Source of the DNA: Rhynchosporium graminicola
Taxonomy: Eukaryota > Ascomycota > Leotiomycetes > Helotiales > Ploettnerulaceae
DNA: 64,000 bases
Reading direction: 5' to 3'
Assembly (NCBI GenBank): GCA_900074885.1
Contig: FJUW01000002.1
Coordinates: forward strand, 695,001-759,000
Part shown: positions 60,452 through 64,000 of the stretch, in pieces
Numbering within the stretch: position 1 is the stretch's first letter
Layout: each line of letters opens with the position of its first letter
The notes under the pieces: generated by a model
Told to the model about the DNA's origin: nothing
The model's database searches: none
What the model saw: the letters and a program-made list of their open reading frames with translations, nothing else
Translations under genes and position numbers: made by a program

Positions 60452-63447
60452 TCACAACAAAAATTCATATGGTAGCCCTACCAATGCCTGCTTGGCGACG
60501 CAAATTCTCCATGCCAGCTTCTTAACATTCCCATCCGCAGCTACTACTCCCGGCGCCAGCTCGAGAACAAACATCTGGTGGATAGCGTAGACGACTCTTT
60601 TGGCATACTTCCCATCTCTCTCGACCAGACTTCCAAAAGTCTGCTCCACGGTGTTTGGAGCGATTTCGGGGTCGCGGTCGAAGCAGTTCCTGATGACGGG
60701 GAGCAGAGCATCTTCAACTGCTGACCGGAGAAGACCGTTGGAGTCCATGACACTGTCTTCTTCATTGAATCGACCGATGCGGACTTCAAATGGCAGGGAG
60801 ATGGCCATGACGTTGTGCTTACCGCCGTGGTGATATCGAATTTCGAAGACTCCTTGAGTCCACCACAACTTGTCGCCCTCGAAGACTATCTCTCCTTGGA
60901 CGCAATCGTAGGTCGTGCCATTAGCACGCCTAGCATCTGAGACTGATTGGTCTGTTACCAGAATACCACGATCAGCTGGGGTTTCTTCATATTCGTTGGG
61001 CACGGTTGCAACCCATCGACCCGCAGATGAGACCCGCGTGACATCTCGAGAAGCGTTATCGGCTACCATATAGAGCCCTACCCAGTCGCTCTTGCTGTGG
61101 TGTTTTGGGGCTCGCCATTTGACCCTGATGGGAGCACCGTACTCGAACATCAAAGGCTCATATTCATCAGTGCGCTGGCTAGGGAATCTCCCAGGAACAC
61201 CTTCTTTTCCAGTAGACCGTTCCTTCAGGGCGAGCACAGATGACGATGTACCTTGAATCTGGATGGAGTAGTCTCTAGCATTGAAGCCTGCCAAATCCGA
61301 TGCCAGTCGTGTAACTGCGATTCGTGCAGGATACTGGCTGAACAAAGCAGTGGACTCTCTCATGACTGTAGAAACACCTGCTGCAAGTCTCGGTCTAGCA
61401 GCATCAAGAAAGTCCTCGACAAAATGGCTAGTATCAGTCAAGACTTTGTCAAAACTTCCTTGGAACTTCTTTAAATGAGGCGGCAAGGATCTCCGAAGAC
61501 TTTTGGTTAAGCCAGCCTCAGGTCTGAGATGTCGTCCGTACAGCTTCTGCATGTGTGGCTTCTCAACAAGTTGGATGAAGCATAGACTGAGAACGTGACT
61601 CATCAGAGCAAGGAAGAAAATAGACAAGCTACCTGTGAGGAAGACAGCGCCCCAGAGACCCATGAGCCCGATGATACGTTCGGGATTATTTAGGTACCGA
61701 TAGATGCCACTGTAAGTGAGCTTTCGGTCATGGTCGAAGAAGAAGTCTCCAAAGAACCAGCCGAATTCTCCTAGAGACTGATAAATGCTGTTCGATGTCC
61801 AGATCTGGAGAGCGACGAGCGTGATTCCAACAATGTGCATTAATAAAGCATTCTCAGCAGCCCAATCAGACGGCCAGTAATACATTTTCCATGTTGCAGC
61901 AATGAAGCTCGCCCAGCACATGTTCATACTCAGGTGGTAAATACCCTTCCATTGTCTCCATGCCTCTTCAGTGCCTTCACCAAATTTCAGAAAATGTCTT
62001 GTCCATAATTTGTCATTTGATTGCCGGTCAAGAACGACTCCGAGACCGATTGTATACCAAAGACGCCATAGCACAGCATTTAACACAAAAAAAGCTCGGT
62101 AGACGGGTGTAGAAGGAGACACAACGGCGATTATCGTTACACAAAGCAGAAGAAGCAGAACTGATACGTCAGTGATTCGGAACAAGTCAAGATTTCTTAT
62201 ACCAAGCATGGTGTGTACAGAAGGAGGAGCTGTCGCAGGGGCTGAAAACTTCTCTGGGACTTCTGGTTGCTCAGCAAAGTCGATTTCTTCTTGCCGGGCA
62301 GCTGTCGCATTCGCAATTTGTGTGTCGCTAGGGCTTGGTTGTAACTGGTGCTTTCGAGGCGGCGGTGGATTGTACGTCTTGTCGATATGAGGATTTTCGA
62401 TATATACGAGAAAGGCGAACTGGGCAGTATGTGCAACGATGGAAATCAGTAGTACGTTGTAGCTCGCGGCCATAGCTGAGATGCCGTAGTACCCAGCATA
62501 TCCCACAGAATACATGGGATGAGGAGCCATCTCAAAGACACCGTCAAACGTCAGAGCCTGATCAATCAGATAGAAAAAGTCACCCCAATACCAAGCGTAG
62601 TCTTTCACGACTCGATGAGCGTCAAGTTTGACCCAGAGATTGAAGCCGATCAGAGCGATGCCTCCTATCCAACGGACCAAGAGCATCATCACGCCTTCTC
62701 CAGCAGGACGACTACCGCAAGCGATGGCGAAAAGACAGTAGGACGTAAAGTCACACATCAAAATAAGATCCACGATTCGACGAAAGACTAGCCAAGTATT
62801 GTACTCGATAGGGGCTTCGTCGAACTTGTAGTCCTTTGGAATTTTGGTCTCTAGTTCGCTTTTTATCAGTTTGTATAGCCATGGGCGAGGATTCTTTCCT
62901 GTGCTTGGATCTTCAAACAGTTTCAACTTCTTAGCCCATGCCACCAATCGCTGGTGGTTAGATTGCATCCGAAGCAGATACCCAATTCCGACATTGTAGC
63001 AGCCTCTCCAGAACAAGAATATAACGGCAAAAGTTGGTCGCATCAGGCAGGGAGGCAGCAGATACAGGGCGAGCACATGAAGAACAAGCACCACAAGGAC
63101 AATAGCATCGGAAAGATTCTTTGGTTGACGAGGATCCAACAACTGAGAAACCATGTCATGAGTTTGAGGAACCGTGAAGACTGCATGCTCGTTAGCTTAC
63201 TCGAGCAATACCCTCCGTATATAACCATGGAGCTCGACGTGCTAGACCCTACTCTCACGAGTGGGTACGTACGAGTTCCATCCGGAGTTCTGCCAATTGT
63301 CTTATGACTCGCGTCGTGTCCCTTTATATCCTCTTCGTCCTGCGGAGTATCCAATCCGCTGCCCCTCAAAGAATCACGTTCTCGAGCTTGTACGTGTTTT
63401 CGTTCTCGTAGGCCCTCTTGGGCAATAGCACTGCTCTCTGCACTCAT
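60452..63447 (-). CDS. CHO2: phosphatidylethanolamine N-methyltransferase
   Basis: First methylation step from phosphatidylethanolamine toward phosphatidylcholine, in the endoplasmic reticulum membrane, using S-adenosylmethionine. Exons 63447-63273 and 63180-60452 give 967 residues; yeast Cho2 has 869. The splice joins TPDGTL to [20 protein letters not shown], the conserved beginning of the membrane part. Two tandem methyltransferase units are visible: [20 protein letters not shown] (first) and [20 protein letters not shown] (second), each followed by a VEKPH or IENPH element. The rest is a cytosolic C-terminal part ending [10 protein letters not shown], as in the family. The N-terminal 60 residues are charged. 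Single small intron of 92 nt. Confidence 0.95.
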
Positions 63448-64000
63448 ATTGAAGAGCAGCGGAGTTGAGTTCGCACTGTCAGAATGTCAAGTGTGGATAA
63501 TTGGAAGTTCTTGAGCTCGGTAGCTGCCTAGGTAAGGATCAGTGATGGATGGTCCGAGAGAGTAGAGTTGACGTTCGTGGGGATTATGTGAGGAATTCCT
63601 ATTTTATTGTTAGAGTTCGCTGGACTGGAAAGGCCATGGGTGCATGTGCATGTGCATGTGCATTATTTGTGAGATGCTTGTGGGAATGATCGGGATGGGG
63701 ATGGAGAACATCCATGTGCGTTGAGGGGAGAAGCTCACTATTGTACAGTAACAAATTGAAAGAGCTCTCTAAAAATTCGCGTGAGCAAAGAAAGCGCGAT
63801 GTTCGACGAACGGCCTGTTGGACAAAAGTCTGGCAATTCTCTACACCGCCTTCATACAAGTCACCTGTTATAAGTAACCCATATTGGTGTTCAGGCGGCT
63901 CAGTACAGTACCACATTGAGCGGAGTCCATTTCAATGCGTACCTACTAGGTAGGTAGGTGAACTTCTACTAAGTACCTAGTGTACTGAGTTTCTCTTCTA
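63448..64000. other. promoter of CHO2 and window end
   Basis: 553 nt. Contains a GCATGTGCATGT repeat at about 63641-63662 and GGTAGGTAGGT at 63949-63959. CATGTG is the core of the inositol/choline-responsive element bound by Ino2/Ino4-type bHLH factors in yeast; a link here is speculative. Confidence 0.35.

Overview
The window is nuclear DNA of a filamentous ascomycete (Pezizomycotina). Genes are split by short GT-AG introns (mostly 43-110 nt) with CTRAC-type branch points. The families present (2EXR, fungal BTB/POZ, Zn2Cys6 regulators, DUF7029/DUF7223 surface proteins) are typical of that group; a Leotiomycete is my guess, not shown. I saw no tRNA or rRNA gene, CRISPR array, intact transposon, or PKS/NRPS gene. 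I rebuilt exon structures by hand: every spliced model given as intact has summed exon lengths divisible by three and an uninterrupted frame.

Left part (0.5-19.6 kb): a broken 2EXR gene; thiamine pyrophosphokinase diverging from the mitochondrial import oxidoreductase MIA40; an OM14-type mitochondrial outer membrane protein; a long BTB protein with acidic 24-residue repeats; an unidentified 336-residue protein; a secreted pepsin-like protease; a Whi5/Nrm1-type G1/S repressor; and a small four-helix membrane protein.

Middle (19.6-32.5 kb): gene-poor and rich in decaying genes. It holds an unresolved gene, a frameshifted DUF7223 surface-protein relic, two unidentified broken genes, and one intact conserved 88-residue protein. 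From 32.6 to 48.1 kb the content is housekeeping-like: an SDR, an amino-acid/choline permease, a GNAT acetyltransferase, an MDP-1 type phosphatase, the RAD4/XPC repair protein, an intact 2EXR protein, and a 918-residue protein whose C-terminus looks like the XPF-like fold of meiotic Zip2/SHOC1.

Right part (48.2-64 kb): a TCAB1/Swt21-type WD40 protein, a BTB relic, a PQ-loop membrane protein, then a partly dead cluster: a disrupted isochorismatase-family hydrolase, a frameshifted Zn2Cys6 regulator and an apparently intact amidase. Phosphatidylethanolamine N-methyltransferase CHO2 follows near the end.

A recurring theme is in-frame stops in otherwise readable frames that one C-to-T change would explain, several in CpA context. 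That fits RIP-like or ordinary decay mutation, but it is an inference.
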